The position numbers were made by a program, and so were the translations under genes. Positions 47,481 through 57,373 of a stretch of 64,000 bases of DNA are shown one piece after another. Under the pieces are notes generated by a model. That model had not been told where the DNA came from and searched no databases. It worked only from the letters and a program-made list of their open reading frames with translations. Within the stretch, counting starts at the first letter, position 1; each line of letters begins with the position of its first letter. The DNA is from Neisseria dentiae (GTDB taxonomy: Bacteria > Pseudomonadota > Gammaproteobacteria > Burkholderiales > Neisseriaceae), in assembly GCF_014055005.1 (NCBI RefSeq), contig NZ_CP059570.1:1612001-1676000 (forward strand). Reading direction: 5' to 3'.

Positions 47481-48209
47481 ATGGATATTCCTATTTTACC
47501 GCCGTACGGCTGCCGTTTTCCCGACCCTGCACAAGCCGTTGCCGAGCGCGACGGCCTGGTGGCCGTTGGCGGCGATTTAAGCCCCGAGCGCCTGCTGGCC
47601 GCATATCCGCAGGGGATTTTTCCGTGGTATAGCGAAAACCAGCCTATCTGCTGGTTTGCCCTCGCACCGCGCACCGTGCTATTCCCCGAAAAAATCCATA
47701 TCGGCCGCTCACTGCACAAAAACCTGCGCAACAAACCCTACGCCGTTACCGCCAACCACAGTTTTTCCGCCGTTATCGCCGCCTGTGCCGCCGTGCCGCG
47801 TGCAGGGCAGGACGGCACTTGGATTACCGGCGATATGCAGCGCGCCTACACCAAACTGCACGAAATGGGGCATGCACACTCTTTTGAATGCTGGTATCCC
47901 GACCAAGCAGGCCGTCTGAAACTTGCCGGCGGGTTTTACGGCGTGCAAATCGGGCGGGTGTTTTTCGGTGAATCGATGTTTGCCGCACAGGCCGACGCTT
48001 CCAAAACCGCCTTCGCCCTCGCCGTGCCCTATCTGGCCGAATGCGGCATCGAATTAATCGACTGCCAGCAAAACACCCCCCACTTGGCGCGTTTCGGCTC
48101 CGAGCAGATGGATTTTGCAGACTTCCAAGCCGCCCTGCGGCGGCTGACCGCGCAGCCGCTTGCGCACCCCATAGGCAGCGGCGTATTGGCTGCCAACCGC
48201 ATAAGCTGA
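47481..48209 (+). CDS. aat: Leucyl/phenylalanyl-tRNA-protein transferase
   Basis: 242 residues from the ATG at 47481 (a TTG nine bases earlier is possible). [20 protein letters not shown] and GIFPWY are diagnostic, followed by [12 protein letters not shown], the HSFECWYP block, and [19 protein letters not shown]. It adds Leu or Phe to N-terminal Arg/Lys of proteins and targets them to ClpS/ClpAP by the N-end rule. The DUS in the gene encodes QAGRLKL. Confidence 0.95.
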   Translation: MDIPILPPYGCRFPDPAQAVAERDGLVAVGGDLSPERLLAAYPQGIFPWYSENQPICWFALAPRTVLFPEKIHIGRSLHKNLRNKPYAVTANHSFSAVIAACAAVPRAGQDGTWITGDMQRAYTKLHEMGHAHSFECWYPDQAGRLKLAGGFYGVQIGRVFFGESMFAAQADASKTAFALAVPYLAECGIELIDCQQNTPHLARFGSEQMDFADFQAALRRLTAQPLAHPIGSGVLAANRIS

Positions 48210-48308
48210 GGCCGTCTGAAAACACGCAACCGTTTTTAGGTTAAAATACGTTCCTTCAATTTATCGAGGCCGTCTGAAAAGCCTTCCACCCCCAACCAGG
48301 AAAACAAA

Positions 48309-49130
48309 ATGTCATTACAAAACATCATCGAAACCGCGTTTGAAAACCGTGCCGACATCACCCCCGCCAGCGTTACCCCCGAAGTGAAGCAGGCCGTTGA
48401 AGAAACCCTGCACCAGCTCGACAGCGGCGCGCTGCGCGTGGCCGAACGCTTGGGCGTTGGCCAATGGAAAGTGAACGAATGGGCGAAAAAAGCCGTGCTG
48501 CTTTCTTTCCGCATCGCCGACAACGAAGTGCAAAACGACGGCGTAAACAAATATTTCGATAAAGTGCCGACCAAATTCGCCGACTGGAGCGAAGAAGAAT
48601 TCAAAGCCGCCGGTTTCCGCGCCGTGCCCGGCGCCGTGGCCCGCCGCGGCAGTTTTGTCGCCAAAAACGTGGTGTTGATGCCTTCTTATGTAAACATCGG
48701 CGCATATGTTGACGAAGGCGCGATGGTTGACACCTGGGCCACCGTCGGCTCATGCGCCCAAATCGGCAAAAACGTGCATTTATCCGGCGGCGTGGGCATC
48801 GGCGGCGTGCTCGAACCCTTGCAGGCTTCGCCCACCATCATCGAAGACAACTGCTTTATCGGCGCACGCAGCGAAATCGTGGAAGGCGTGATTGTGGAAG
48901 AAGGCAGCGTGATTTCGATGGGCGTGTATATCGGCCAATCCACCAAAATCTACGACCGCGAAACCGGCGAAATCCACTACGGCCGCGTGCCCGCCGGCTC
49001 GGTGGTGGTGTCCGGCAACCTGCCCTCCGCCGACGGCAAATACAGCCTCTACTGCGCCGTTATCGTGAAAAAAGTGGACGCGCAAACCCGCGCCAAAACC
49101 AGCGTGAACGAACTCTTGCGCGGCGTATAA
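48309..49130 (+). CDS. dapD: Tetrahydrodipicolinate N-succinyltransferase
   Basis: 273 residues. The N-terminal helical domain ([20 protein letters not shown]) is followed by a left-handed beta-helix of hexapeptide repeats ([59 protein letters not shown]). It succinylates tetrahydrodipicolinate in the lysine/meso-DAP pathway. AACCAGGAAAACAAA precedes the ATG. A DUS is located just upstream (48270) and a DUS pair downstream. Confidence 0.97.
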   Translation: MSLQNIIETAFENRADITPASVTPEVKQAVEETLHQLDSGALRVAERLGVGQWKVNEWAKKAVLLSFRIADNEVQNDGVNKYFDKVPTKFADWSEEEFKAAGFRAVPGAVARRGSFVAKNVVLMPSYVNIGAYVDEGAMVDTWATVGSCAQIGKNVHLSGGVGIGGVLEPLQASPTIIEDNCFIGARSEIVEGVIVEEGSVISMGVYIGQSTKIYDRETGEIHYGRVPAGSVVVSGNLPSADGKYSLYCAVIVKKVDAQTRAKTSVNELLRGV

Positions 49131-49151
49131 CCCACACCTTGCCAATCTTGC

Positions 49152-49204
49152 AAAAAGGCCGTCTGAAAAACCACACACAACCGGTTTTTCAGACGGCCTT
49201 TTTT
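49152..49204. terminator. Inverted DUS pair after dapD
   Basis: AAAAAGGCCGTCTGAAAAAC ... TTTTTCAGACGGCCTTTTTT with a ~15-base loop and a T-run. A good rho-independent terminator for dapD. Confidence 0.8.
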
Positions 49205-49286
49205 CTCACCGACGCCCTTTCAAGCCTTTCCCGAATAGCCTTATAATAACCGCCGACTGCAAAAACACCACTAAGAAAGCCCCTTT

Positions 49287-49913
49287 ATGAACATCACCAT
49301 TATCAATCACCCGCTGGTCAAACATAAGCTCACCCTGATGCGCGAGGCAGAATGCAGCACGTTCAAATTCCGCACGCTCACCACCGAGCTGGCGCGGCTG
49401 ATGGCCTATGAAGCCACCCGCGATTTCGACACCGAAAACTACATTATCGACGGCTGGTGCGGCGAAATCGAAGGCGAGCGCATCAAAGGCAAAACCCTAA
49501 CCGTGGTGCCGATTCTGCGCGCCGGTTTGGGTATGCTCGACGGTGTTTTAGACTTAATCCCCACCGCCAAAATCAGCGTGGTCGGCCTGCAACGCGACGA
49601 AGAAACCCTCAAGCCCGTATCGTATTTCGAAAAATTCGTCGACAGTATGGATTCGCGCCCCGCCCTGATTATCGACCCCATGCTCGCCACCGGCGGCTCG
49701 ATGGTCGCCACCATCGACCTCTTGAAACAGAAAGGCTGCCGCAACATCAAAGCACTGGTTTTAGTTGCCGCCCCCGAAGGCGTGAAAGCCGTGAACGACG
49801 CCCATCCCGACGTTACCATCTACACCGCCGCCCTCGACAGCCACCTCAACGAACACGGCTACATCATCCCCGGCTTGGGTGATGCGGGCGATAAGATTTT
49901 CGGCACGCGCTAA
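49287..49913 (+). CDS. upp: Uracil phosphoribosyltransferase
   Basis: 208 residues. It converts uracil and PRPP to UMP. The PRPP loop is [20 protein letters not shown] (about 131-150), preceded by [13 protein letters not shown], and the C-terminal uracil-binding [20 protein letters not shown] motif is present. It completes the salvage route with UraA (29864-31099). A DUS follows the stop. Confidence 0.98.
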   Translation: MNITIINHPLVKHKLTLMREAECSTFKFRTLTTELARLMAYEATRDFDTENYIIDGWCGEIEGERIKGKTLTVVPILRAGLGMLDGVLDLIPTAKISVVGLQRDEETLKPVSYFEKFVDSMDSRPALIIDPMLATGGSMVATIDLLKQKGCRNIKALVLVAAPEGVKAVNDAHPDVTIYTAALDSHLNEHGYIIPGLGDAGDKIFGTR

Positions 49914-49957
49914 ACCTTTCAGACGGCCTTTACTTTACCCGACACACGGACACAACT

Positions 49958-50275
49958 ATGAATTTCCAAGAAAACCTCGCCACCCTGCCCGCCATCGACC
50001 ACTTGAGCGGCTTGAACGTATGCAGCGAAAACGGCGAAATCCTGCACCATATCCCGGCAGCTCCCGGCAAACTCGGCTCGCTCAAACTCTATCACGCGTT
50101 GTCGCAGGAATCCGGCGGCATACTCAACCCCGAAACCGCCGAACGCGGCCTCGCCCTGTTTGCCGAGCACGTTGCCGATGCCGAAGCCAATCCCGGCAAA
50201 CATCCCAATATCGACCTGCTGCTGCGCGTTAAAACCGAAAACTTGTCCCTGCGCCTGCAACCTGTCGAGGCGTAA
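49958..50275 (+). CDS. DUF2322-type small cytosolic protein
   Basis: 105 residues, acidic and soluble with no signal or membrane segment: NFQENLATLPAIDHLSGLNV, then GKLGSLKLYHALSQESGGIL, then a helical region GLALFAEHVADAEANPGKHP and a short strand LRVKTENLSLRLQPVEA. This resembles DUF2322, a family of small proteins in beta- and gammaproteobacteria with no known function. It lies 44 bases after upp with a DUS between; co-transcription is possible. Assignment to the family is from memory. Confidence 0.65.
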   Translation: MNFQENLATLPAIDHLSGLNVCSENGEILHHIPAAPGKLGSLKLYHALSQESGGILNPETAERGLALFAEHVADAEANPGKHPNIDLLLRVKTENLSLRLQPVEA

Positions 50276-50697
50276 TACCCGCCTTAATGCCAATATAGCC
50301 AACCGGTTTAAATAAAAAGAACACACGCCATACTCGGGCCAAGCCCGAGTATCTTTTTTGGGTTTCAGAAATTTTTTAAGAAACAGAGAGACCGAGACCT
50401 TTGCAAACTGCCTTCAGGCCGTCTGAAATGTTTGATTTCGTCGTTAGCTTTGCAAGTCCGCTGCGCCATCCCCGCGCAGGCGGGAATAACGGCAAATAAA
50501 CTTTTTTGAGTTTTATAGTGGATTAAAATAAGAATGCCGAAGTAGGGTAAAACGATTCTTTAGCATATCGCCCAATTGCAAGTTTGAATGCAGTTATTTC
50601 ATTTCGGAGTTTTTATTTGAATTCACTATACAAAGGTCCCCGACCTTTGTAAAAATACCTTTAAGGCCGTCTGAAAGTTTCAGACGGCCTGTTTCAT
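50276..50697. other. Repeat-rich intergenic region before comP
   Basis: About 420 bases with no gene. It contains a half palindromic repeat (CCATACTCGGGCCAAGCC, from 50328), a GACCTTTGCAAA repeat with DUS (50397-50430), an incomplete dRS3-like sequence (CCCGCGCAGGCGGGAATAA near 50471), the second MITE copy (separate entry) and a DUS pair at 50663-50690. The last is the probable comP terminator. Confidence 0.6.
50514..50630. mobile_element. 117-bp MITE, copy 2 (IS630-type ends)
   Basis: It runs from TATAGTGGATTAAAATAAGA to the inverted AAATTCACTATA-type end TTATTTGAATTCACTATA. The whole is the exact reverse complement of 8056-8172. There are no mismatches, which implies recent movement of both copies. 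It is situated between the DUF2322 gene and comP. Confidence 0.88.
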
Positions 50698-51162
50698 TTA
50701 TTGGAATACCCTACACTTTTTATCCACCGTGCTCCCACCGGCAAAAAAGCTTCCACTGTCCGCACAAGTGCTGGCACTGCTCTCGCACACCACGGCAGTT
50801 AACGATTCGTTGATCTTAATAATGCGCGCTTCGCTGTTTTTATCGAATGCAACGGCTTTCAGGGTAAATTTGCCGTCATGCGCACCGCGGGCGTTCCCTT
50901 GAGGGCGGATACAGAAATGACCGGTTGCCGTATGCGGCAGCGCAGGCCAAGTGGTGGAAGTCTGTTTGAACGAGCGGTGCTGCTGGTAAAAACGTTCCAT
51001 AAAATGGGCGTTTTGCAGCAGCACCGTTCGGGCATGGTTCAAACGGGTGTCGAGGACATATTTTTGATAAGCGGGAACCGCAATCACGGCCAAAACAGCC
51101 GATATGGCTATGGCAGCAAGCAGTTCAAGTAATGTGAAGCCTTGTCGGCAGGCATTTTGCAT
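50698..51162 (-). CDS. comP: ComP, minor type IV pilin and DNA uptake sequence receptor
   Basis: 154 residues. The prepilin leader is QNACRQG with cleavage before FTLLELLAAIAISAVLAVIA. The rest matches meningococcal ComP in order: NAHFMERFYQQHRSFKQTST, CIRPQGNARGA, GKFTLKAVAFDKNSE and the Cys-rich DD region (VCESSASTCADSG ... KKCRVF). ComP binds DUS at the pilus surface and is required for efficient transformation in Neisseria. Here it should recognise the AG-DUS dialect. The ORF starts at the ATG at 51162 and its neighbour upstream is another pilin-like gene. Confidence 0.92.
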   Translation of the reverse strand: MQNACRQGFTLLELLAAIAISAVLAVIAVPAYQKYVLDTRLNHARTVLLQNAHFMERFYQQHRSFKQTSTTWPALPHTATGHFCIRPQGNARGAHDGKFTLKAVAFDKNSEARIIKINESLTAVVCESSASTCADSGSFFAGGSTVDKKCRVFQ

Positions 51163-51258
51163 GATTTTCCCCTTTATATTTTTGATTTATAGGAAAAGTA
51201 TGCGCACGCCCGATTCGGCTGTAAAGAAAAAAGCGAATGTTTTTAGTTAAGTGTGTGA

Positions 51259-51723
51259 TTATTTATACATATAGCATTCATCGGTTGCACTTGCACCTTT
51301 AGGCTTGCATAACGTAACCACCCCGTTCCCGTCTATCTTCATATAGCGATCCTCTCCGGGATTGGTTGTTTTGTTTGCGCTCGCAACGATAACATAATTA
51401 TCTTCTATGGGATTTGCCGCACTATTACCGTCCGGCTGTTGATAGGCAATGCCAAAATATGAATTTTTTTTGAACGCAGCTGTAAGTTTTTTCCGTTCTG
51501 CATCGTCAGCTGTATCGGCAGGACGGTTTGGGAAACGCTTGTTCTGCGCATAATAACGCTCCATCATCTGCGCATTGATCATTAAATCGGCGCGCACGTT
51601 TTCCAAGCGCGTTTGGCGGACATAGGTTTCGTAAGACGGATAGGCGATGGTGGCCAAAATGGCCAGCGTCAGCACCACAATCATCAGCTCGATGAGGGTA
51701 AAGCCTTGTTGTTGCGTTTTCAT
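51259..51723 (-). CDS. Type IV pilin-like minor protein (ComP/PilE-type)
   Basis: 154 residues with the class III leader KTQQQG and the conserved FTLIELMIVVLTLAILATIA helix carrying Glu5. The globular part includes LENVRADLMINAQMMERYYA and a C-terminal Cys pair (TLCKPKGASATDECYMYK), which would form the D-region disulfide loop. It shares the ...N-ARTVLLQNAHFMERFY-like helix with ComP, so it may be a paralogue. It could be a minor pilin (PilV/PilX-like) that initiates pilus assembly or adjusts uptake. It lies 96 bases upstream of comP in the same direction. Confidence 0.85.
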   Translation of the reverse strand: MKTQQQGFTLIELMIVVLTLAILATIAYPSYETYVRQTRLENVRADLMINAQMMERYYAQNKRFPNRPADTADDAERKKLTAAFKKNSYFGIAYQQPDGNSAANPIEDNYVIVASANKTTNPGEDRYMKIDGNGVVTLCKPKGASATDECYMYK

Positions 51724-52471
51724 GTTTGTTCTGTATTGGTTAAGTGAGTCTGTTTGTTAGCCGGCTCCAAGCCATACGGCTTAAACCGTATGCCGCTTCA
51801 AACCGAATGACGATTCAGAAATTTAAAACTAACTGCTTCTGTTGCAATGATTTTTTCACAATTGCTGATTCAGGCAGCAATAGGCAGCAGATTTTTTCTA
51901 AAACTGTTGTAATTTTTTTCACTCTGCTGCGTCAACTGCATTAGGGAAAACTGACGGCGTAGCATCATTTGCCCTAACAGACGGCTTGGCACCTGCTTCA
52001 AACACCAGCCATCTAAATCGGCAAACACTTCCTCAAATTGTGATTGGGTTCCAGACAGCTGCCCGAAAGCCGAAGTTAACACCACGCTTCAAGCCGAAAG
52101 GTTATACCGGAGATATTATAGTGTAAATATTCTAAATTAGCCGCTTCAGCTTGCAAAGTATAAATTGATTTTGCTTTCTTAGTATGTAAAAGCGATATTT
52201 GGTATCGTAAATATACTAAACGGAATAATTTACATGTGAAACTGTTGTGTATTATGTGTATGGATAAGCGTAGCAAGCGGGGAATTTTGTAAAATTTCCG
52301 CCCGAGCTATGTAAAAATGACTTTAAAAATAATTTAAATAACAATAAGTTATAATTTATTTTTTATGCTTTATGCTTGGAGGCGTGTGGTTTTTGCAGTA
52401 AACTCACGCCGGTTTGTCAGATTATTTTCCGAAAAATATCTGTAACTGATAATTTTAAACATTGAGGCATT
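51724..52471. other. Long AT-rich intergenic region before macA
   Basis: About 750 bases without a clear gene. A 71-codon frame on the minus strand (52085-51870, LKQVPSRLLGQMMLRRQFSL) has no recognised relative and may be a decayed gene. 52100-52460 is very AT-rich and contains repeated TAAATATACTAAA-like stretches around 52200. The macAB promoter probably lies near 52340-52440. There is no DUS here, which is unusual for such a long intergenic stretch in this window. Confidence 0.5.
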
Positions 52472-53644
52472 ATGGCAAAAGCGATTAAATGGATCGGTAT
52501 GGCAGCCGTTGCGGTTGCATTGGGTTTTGCAGCTTGGACGTATTTCAAACCGAAAGACAAGGTAAACTACCTTACCCAGCCCGTAAAACGGATGAATATT
52601 GTACAAACAGTCAGCGCCACAGGTGAAATTTCAGCTGCACAACTGGTAACGGTAGGTTCGCAAGCAACAGGACAGATCAAGAAGCTTTATGTGAAAATCG
52701 GACAACAGGTCAAAAAAGGCGATTTGATTGCCGAAATCGACTCGACCTCTCAAATAAACACCTTAAATACCAACAAGGCCAGGCTGGAAACTTATAAAGC
52801 CCAGCTGGTTTCCGCCGAAATCAAACAGCGTACAGCAGAAAAGAAATATAAGCGGGAAAAAGCTTTGTGGGCGGAAGACGCAACCTCCAGGCAAGAGTTG
52901 GAAGACGCACAAGATGCTTTAGCCTCGGCCAAAGCGGCAGTGGCCGAACTCAAATCATCAATCAAGCAGACACAGATTTCCATCAATACGGCCGAAGCCG
53001 ATTTGGCCTATACGCGCATTGTAGCGACGATGGACGGCACTGTGGTGTCTATTCCCGTTGAAGAAGGGCAGACTGTAACAACCGTGCAGAGCATTCCTAC
53101 TGTAATCCAGTTGGCTGATTTGAGTAAAATGCTCAACAAAATGCAGATTGCGGAAGGCGATGCGGGCAAGGTCAAAGCAGGCCAAGAGCTGACGTTTACG
53201 ATTCTTTCACAACCAGATGATGCGCGCCGTGCCGTTATTGATACGGTCGACCCCGGCCTGACCACGATGTCGAAAGGTTCCTACACAACCACTACCGACA
53301 CAACAGATACTGCGGTTTACTATTACGCCCGGGCACTGGTGCCAAACGAAGACGGGGCACTGCATATCGGTATGACCACTGAAAATACTATCGTTATCAA
53401 CAAGGCAGATAATGTGCTAAGCGTGCCGAATCTGGCAATAAAAAATAAAAACGGCAAAAAAGTAGTCCGTTTGCTGGACGCTGAAAACAATGTGACAGAG
53501 CGCGAAGTAAAAACCGGGTTGAGCGACGGCACCAACACCCAAGTACTTTCAAGTTTGAAAGAAGGTGAAAGAGTCATTATTTCCGAGGCTTCTGCCGCCG
53601 ATGCAGAGAAAGAGCTTCGCGGCGGCCCGATGGGCCCAATGTAA
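52472..53644 (+). CDS. macA: MacA periplasmic adaptor of the MacAB efflux pump
   Basis: 390 residues. An uncleaved N-terminal membrane anchor (IKWIGMAAVAVALGFAAWTY) is followed by the lipoyl-like domain (VTVGSQATGQIKKLYVKIGQQVKKGDLIAEI), a long alpha-helical hairpin (about 95-165, with KQRTAEKKYKREKALW), the second lipoyl half (ADLAYTRIVATMDGTVVSIP) and beta-barrel domains. It links MacB to the outer membrane channel and stimulates its ATPase. The end is rich in Gly/Pro (RGGPMGPM). It starts 12 bases before macB's start. Confidence 0.95.
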   Translation: MAKAIKWIGMAAVAVALGFAAWTYFKPKDKVNYLTQPVKRMNIVQTVSATGEISAAQLVTVGSQATGQIKKLYVKIGQQVKKGDLIAEIDSTSQINTLNTNKARLETYKAQLVSAEIKQRTAEKKYKREKALWAEDATSRQELEDAQDALASAKAAVAELKSSIKQTQISINTAEADLAYTRIVATMDGTVVSIPVEEGQTVTTVQSIPTVIQLADLSKMLNKMQIAEGDAGKVKAGQELTFTILSQPDDARRAVIDTVDPGLTTMSKGSYTTTTDTTDTAVYYYARALVPNEDGALHIGMTTENTIVINKADNVLSVPNLAIKNKNGKKVVRLLDAENNVTEREVKTGLSDGTNTQVLSSLKEGERVIISEASAADAEKELRGGPMGPM

Positions 53645-53656
53645 CGGAGCCGCATC

Positions 53657-55594
53657 ATGAGTTTGATTGAATGCAAAAACATCAACCGTTACTTCGGCAG
53701 CGGCAATAACCGCGTGCATGTGCTGAAAAACATCAGTCTGAGCATAGAAAAAGGCGATTTCGTGGCGATTATCGGCCAATCCGGCTCGGGAAAATCTACC
53801 CTGATGAACATCATCGGCTGCCTGGACACCGCCACTTCCGGCTCTTATGCCATCGACGGCGTGGAAACCTCTCAGATGAGTGCCGATGAGCTGGCCGGCC
53901 TGCGCCGCAAACGCTTCGGCTTTATTTTCCAGCGTTATAATCTGATTAATGCGTTCAGCGCCCGCGACAATGTGGCCCTGCCTTCGGTTTACGCCGGCCT
54001 TAACCAGTCCGACCGTAACCGGCGTGCCGGCCAGTTACTTAACGATTTAGGCTTGGAAGGCAAAGAAACCAACAGGCCGAACGAACTTTCAGGCGGCCAG
54101 CAGCAGCGCGTGAGTATCGCCCGTGCGCTGATGAACGGCGGCGAGATTATTTTGGCCGACGAACCCACCGGCGCATTAGACACCCAATCGGGCGAAAACG
54201 TGATGGAAATCATCCGCGGCCTACACAAACAGGGGCACACCATTATTTTGGTAACGCACGACCCGGGCATCGCCGCCAACGCCAACCGTGTGATAGAAAT
54301 CCGCGACGGTGAAATCATCGCCGACACCAGGAAAACCACCGAAATCCCGCCCGCCAGCGTGGAGAGCATCAAAGAAAACACCTCGTGGCTGTTTTTCAAA
54401 AATCAGTTTATGGAGTCGTTCCGCATGTCGGTGCAGTCCATTATGGCGCACAAAATGCGCTCGCTGCTCACCATGCTCGGCATTATCATCGGCATCGCCT
54501 CGGTGGTGTCGGTGGTGGCTTTGGGGCGCGGCTCGCAGGAAAAAATCCTGGCGGACATCAGCTCCATCGGCACCAACACCATCAGCGTTTACCCCGGCCG
54601 CGGCTTCGGCGACCGCCGCTCGGGCAGGGTGCGCACGCTGACCATCGGCGATGCCGAAGCGATTGCCAAGCAGAGTTATGTGGACAGCGTTACCCCCATG
54701 GTTTCTTCCAACGCCACCGTTACCTACCGTAATATCGACGCCAGCGTCCAGCTTTACGGTGCCGGCGAGCAATATTTCGATGTGCACGGCATCAAAATCA
54801 AAGAAGGCCGCCTGTATGACGCCGACGATGTGAAAAACAACGCCCAAGTGGTGGTTATCGATCAAAACACCAAAGACAAACTGTTTTCAGACGGTACCGA
54901 CCCCATCGGCAAAACCATTCAGTTTAAAAAACGCCCGCTGAGAGTTATCGGCGTAACCGAAAAAGAAACCAATAGTTTTGGCGGCAGCGAGAATCTGCAA
55001 GCCTGGGCGCCCTACACCACCGTGATCAACCAGATCAGCGGCCAGCGCCACATCAACTCTATTACCGTGAAAATCAAAGACGATGTGAATTCGCAGGCAG
55101 CCGAAAAAGGCTTGAACGAACTCCTGCTCTCACGCCACGGCGTAAAAGACTTTTTCATGCAAAACAGCGACAGCATCAAGCAAACCATCGAAAGCGCCAC
55201 CGGCACCATGACGCTGCTGATTTCATCTATCGCCTTTATTTCGCTGCTTGTGGGCGGCATCGGCGTGATGAACATCATGTTGGTTTCCGTAACCGAGCGC
55301 ACCAAAGAAATCGGCGTGCGCATGGCCATCGGCGCGCGGCAGAGCAATATTTTGCAGCAGTTTTTAATCGAAGCCGTGTTAATTTGCCTGATCGGCGGCT
55401 TGGCCGGCGTGCTGGTTTCGTTCGGCATCAGCACTTTGTTCAACCATTTCGTTAAAGACTTCGCCATGTCTTTTTCCACATTCTCCATCGCAGCCGCCGT
55501 AACCTGCTCCACCGTTATCGGCGTGGTGTTCGGCTTTATGCCCGCCAAACGCGCTTCGCAGCTGAACCCCATCGACGCACTGGCACATGATTAA
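53657..55594 (+). CDS. macB: MacB macrolide/virulence-factor ABC exporter
   Basis: 645 residues. The N-terminal ABC domain has Walker A GQSGSGKSTLMN (about 41-52), signature LSGGQQQRVSIARAL and Walker B ILADEPTGALD. It is followed by one transmembrane helix near 275, a large periplasmic domain, and three C-terminal helices (LLISSIAFISLLVGGIGVMN, LIEAVLICLIGGLAGVLVSF and the last near 615-640). MacB moves substrates from periplasm to outside with MacA and a TolC-type channel by a mechanotransmission cycle. Confidence 0.97.
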   Translation: MSLIECKNINRYFGSGNNRVHVLKNISLSIEKGDFVAIIGQSGSGKSTLMNIIGCLDTATSGSYAIDGVETSQMSADELAGLRRKRFGFIFQRYNLINAFSARDNVALPSVYAGLNQSDRNRRAGQLLNDLGLEGKETNRPNELSGGQQQRVSIARALMNGGEIILADEPTGALDTQSGENVMEIIRGLHKQGHTIILVTHDPGIAANANRVIEIRDGEIIADTRKTTEIPPASVESIKENTSWLFFKNQFMESFRMSVQSIMAHKMRSLLTMLGIIIGIASVVSVVALGRGSQEKILADISSIGTNTISVYPGRGFGDRRSGRVRTLTIGDAEAIAKQSYVDSVTPMVSSNATVTYRNIDASVQLYGAGEQYFDVHGIKIKEGRLYDADDVKNNAQVVVIDQNTKDKLFSDGTDPIGKTIQFKKRPLRVIGVTEKETNSFGGSENLQAWAPYTTVINQISGQRHINSITVKIKDDVNSQAAEKGLNELLLSRHGVKDFFMQNSDSIKQTIESATGTMTLLISSIAFISLLVGGIGVMNIMLVSVTERTKEIGVRMAIGARQSNILQQFLIEAVLICLIGGLAGVLVSFGISTLFNHFVKDFAMSFSTFSIAAAVTCSTVIGVVFGFMPAKRASQLNPIDALAHD

Positions 55595-55598
55595 TCTG

Positions 55599-55635
55599 TT
55601 TCAGACGGCCTTATCCCGCATCAGGCCGTCTGAAA
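55599..55635. terminator. Inverted DUS pair between macB and the outer membrane channel gene
   Basis: TTTCAGACGGCCTTAT ... AGGCCGTCTGAAAAAGG with a ~14-base loop in a 54-base gap. It may partly uncouple the third gene, while the AAAAAGGAA on its right arm serves as its ribosome binding site. Confidence 0.55.
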
Positions 55636-55648
55636 AAGGAACCCGAAA

Positions 55649-57043
55649 ATGACACGCAAAACATTTTTTCAGACGGCCTTAAGCATCAGCATAGCACTTG
55701 CACTCGGCGGCTGCGCCGTCAACCACACCGCCGATCCCGGCCTCACTCTCAAAGCCACCGGCAGCGTGATTTCAGCCGAAGAAACCGCCCGACGCTACGA
55801 CGTAAACGGCGAATGGTGGAGCATTTATAACAGCAGCCAGCTTAACAGCCTGATTAACCAAGCATTTGCAAATAATGTTGATTTGAAAAAAGCCGCCGTC
55901 AGCGTCAATAAAGCGCTTTATCAGGCCAATATTCTCGGTGCCGAACTGGTGCCCGGGTTTAACGGCTCGCTGGGTGCTTCCGACTCTACCAACCTGAAAA
56001 GCGGCACGGGAAGCCAATCATTCAGCAGCCAGCTCGGCCTGAGCTACGAAATCGATTTATGGCAGAAACTCAACGCCCAAGCCGATGCACAAGTGTGGGA
56101 ATACAAAGCCACCCAGCAAGACTTGGCCGCCGCGCGCCTCACGCTCGCCAACAACGTGGCCGACGCCTATTTCAACATCGCCTATCTGAACGAAGCCATC
56201 GCCCTCACCGAGAAATCGGTGAAGCAATACCAAAGCATCAACCGCATCGCCTCTGCCAAATACAAATACGGCAAAGCCGATTCTTCCGAGCCGCGCCAGG
56301 CGCAGCAATCGCTGCTGTCGGCCCAAAACAGCCTGGTTCAGCTCAAAAGCAACCGCGAAACGCTGGAAGAAACCCTGCGCAACCTGCTGAACCTCAAACC
56401 CGGCCAAAACATGGCCTCCGAGCCGTCCGGCTTCCGCCTGCCCGATGCAAAAGGCGTTGACCTGAACGTGCCCGTAGCCACTTTAGCCAACCGCCCCGAC
56501 CTGCGCGCCGCCGAATACCGCCTGCAATCCTCACTGAAAAGCTTGGATGTCCAAAAGCGCAGCTGGTATCCGAGTATTACTCTGGGTGCAACGCTCAGCA
56601 GTTCGTCGGATAAGGCAAAAACTGCATTTGATGTGCCTTTTTTGGGCGGTTCCGTACAAATCAACCTGCCCTTCCTAAATTGGAAAACTTTAAAATGGCA
56701 GAATAAAAACGCCCAAGCCGATTTTGAAAATGCCGGTTTGAATTTCGAGCAAACTTTGGTTTCCGCTTTAAATGAAGTGTTCGGCAATTACCAGAAATAC
56801 GCCCGTGCCGAAGAAAACCTGAACAATACCCGCAAAAAATACGCACTCGATCAAAAAAACAGCCGTTATTACCAAATGCGCTACCAATACGGTAAAAACG
56901 AGCTGAAAGACTGGCTCGGTGCACTCAACGCCGAATACTCGTCTGCCCAAGACCTGATCAACCAGCGCTATGAAGTGCTGAAATATGAAAACATGGTGTA
57001 TAAAACCATGGCCGGACGCTACACGCCCAAAGGGGTGAGATAA
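55649..57043 (+). CDS. NodT-family outer membrane efflux lipoprotein
   Basis: 464 residues. A lipobox signal (SIALALGGCAVNH, Cys about 23) is followed by two repeated TolC-type units (starting at NSSQLNSLINQAFANNVDLK and VPVATLANRPDLRAAEYRL), each with long coiled-coil helices and beta segments. The second shows the PDLRAAE motif and the third coil LNEVFGNYQKYARAEENLN. It forms the outer membrane channel that completes the MacAB pump. Its 5' coding region itself contains a DUS (encoding FSDGL-like FQTAL on this strand). Confidence 0.93.
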   Translation: MTRKTFFQTALSISIALALGGCAVNHTADPGLTLKATGSVISAEETARRYDVNGEWWSIYNSSQLNSLINQAFANNVDLKKAAVSVNKALYQANILGAELVPGFNGSLGASDSTNLKSGTGSQSFSSQLGLSYEIDLWQKLNAQADAQVWEYKATQQDLAAARLTLANNVADAYFNIAYLNEAIALTEKSVKQYQSINRIASAKYKYGKADSSEPRQAQQSLLSAQNSLVQLKSNRETLEETLRNLLNLKPGQNMASEPSGFRLPDAKGVDLNVPVATLANRPDLRAAEYRLQSSLKSLDVQKRSWYPSITLGATLSSSSDKAKTAFDVPFLGGSVQINLPFLNWKTLKWQNKNAQADFENAGLNFEQTLVSALNEVFGNYQKYARAEENLNNTRKKYALDQKNSRYYQMRYQYGKNELKDWLGALNAEYSSAQDLINQRYEVLKYENMVYKTMAGRYTPKGVR

Positions 57044-57177
57044 ACCGGAAACCTTTGCAAAGTTTGTTGAGGCCGTCTGAAACGGTTTTCAGACGGCCTC
57101 AACATTTGCCAAACCGATTTCAGGCCGTGATCTTTGCAAAAATACCTTAAGGCCGTCTGAAATGCTTAAATACCGTC

Positions 57178-57273
57178 ATTCCCGCGTAGGCGGGAATCCA
57201 GATGGAAATATTGAAGCATTGATTAAACAAATACTTAGATGCCAAGCGTCTGGATTCCCGCCTACGCGGGAAT
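57178..57273. repeat. NIME: dRS3 pair, copy 2
   Basis: dRS3 20-mers at 57178-57197 and 57254-57273 enclose the spacer CCAGATGGAAATATTGAAGC ... The unit is close to the reverse complement of copy 1 (34992-35087). Confidence 0.88.
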
Positions 57274-57373
57274 GACGGAGTTCAGATTTTTTAGATAGCA
57301 ATTTGAATTTTGCAAAAGTCTCAGGCCGTGATCTTTGCAAAAAGCCGGTTCAATCCTAAAAATGCTTGTATCC

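Noticed and set aside
51870..52085. 71-residue gene upstream of the pilin
   Set aside because: No recognised relative and no clear ribosome binding site; could be a remnant, so it is described only as part of the intergenic region.
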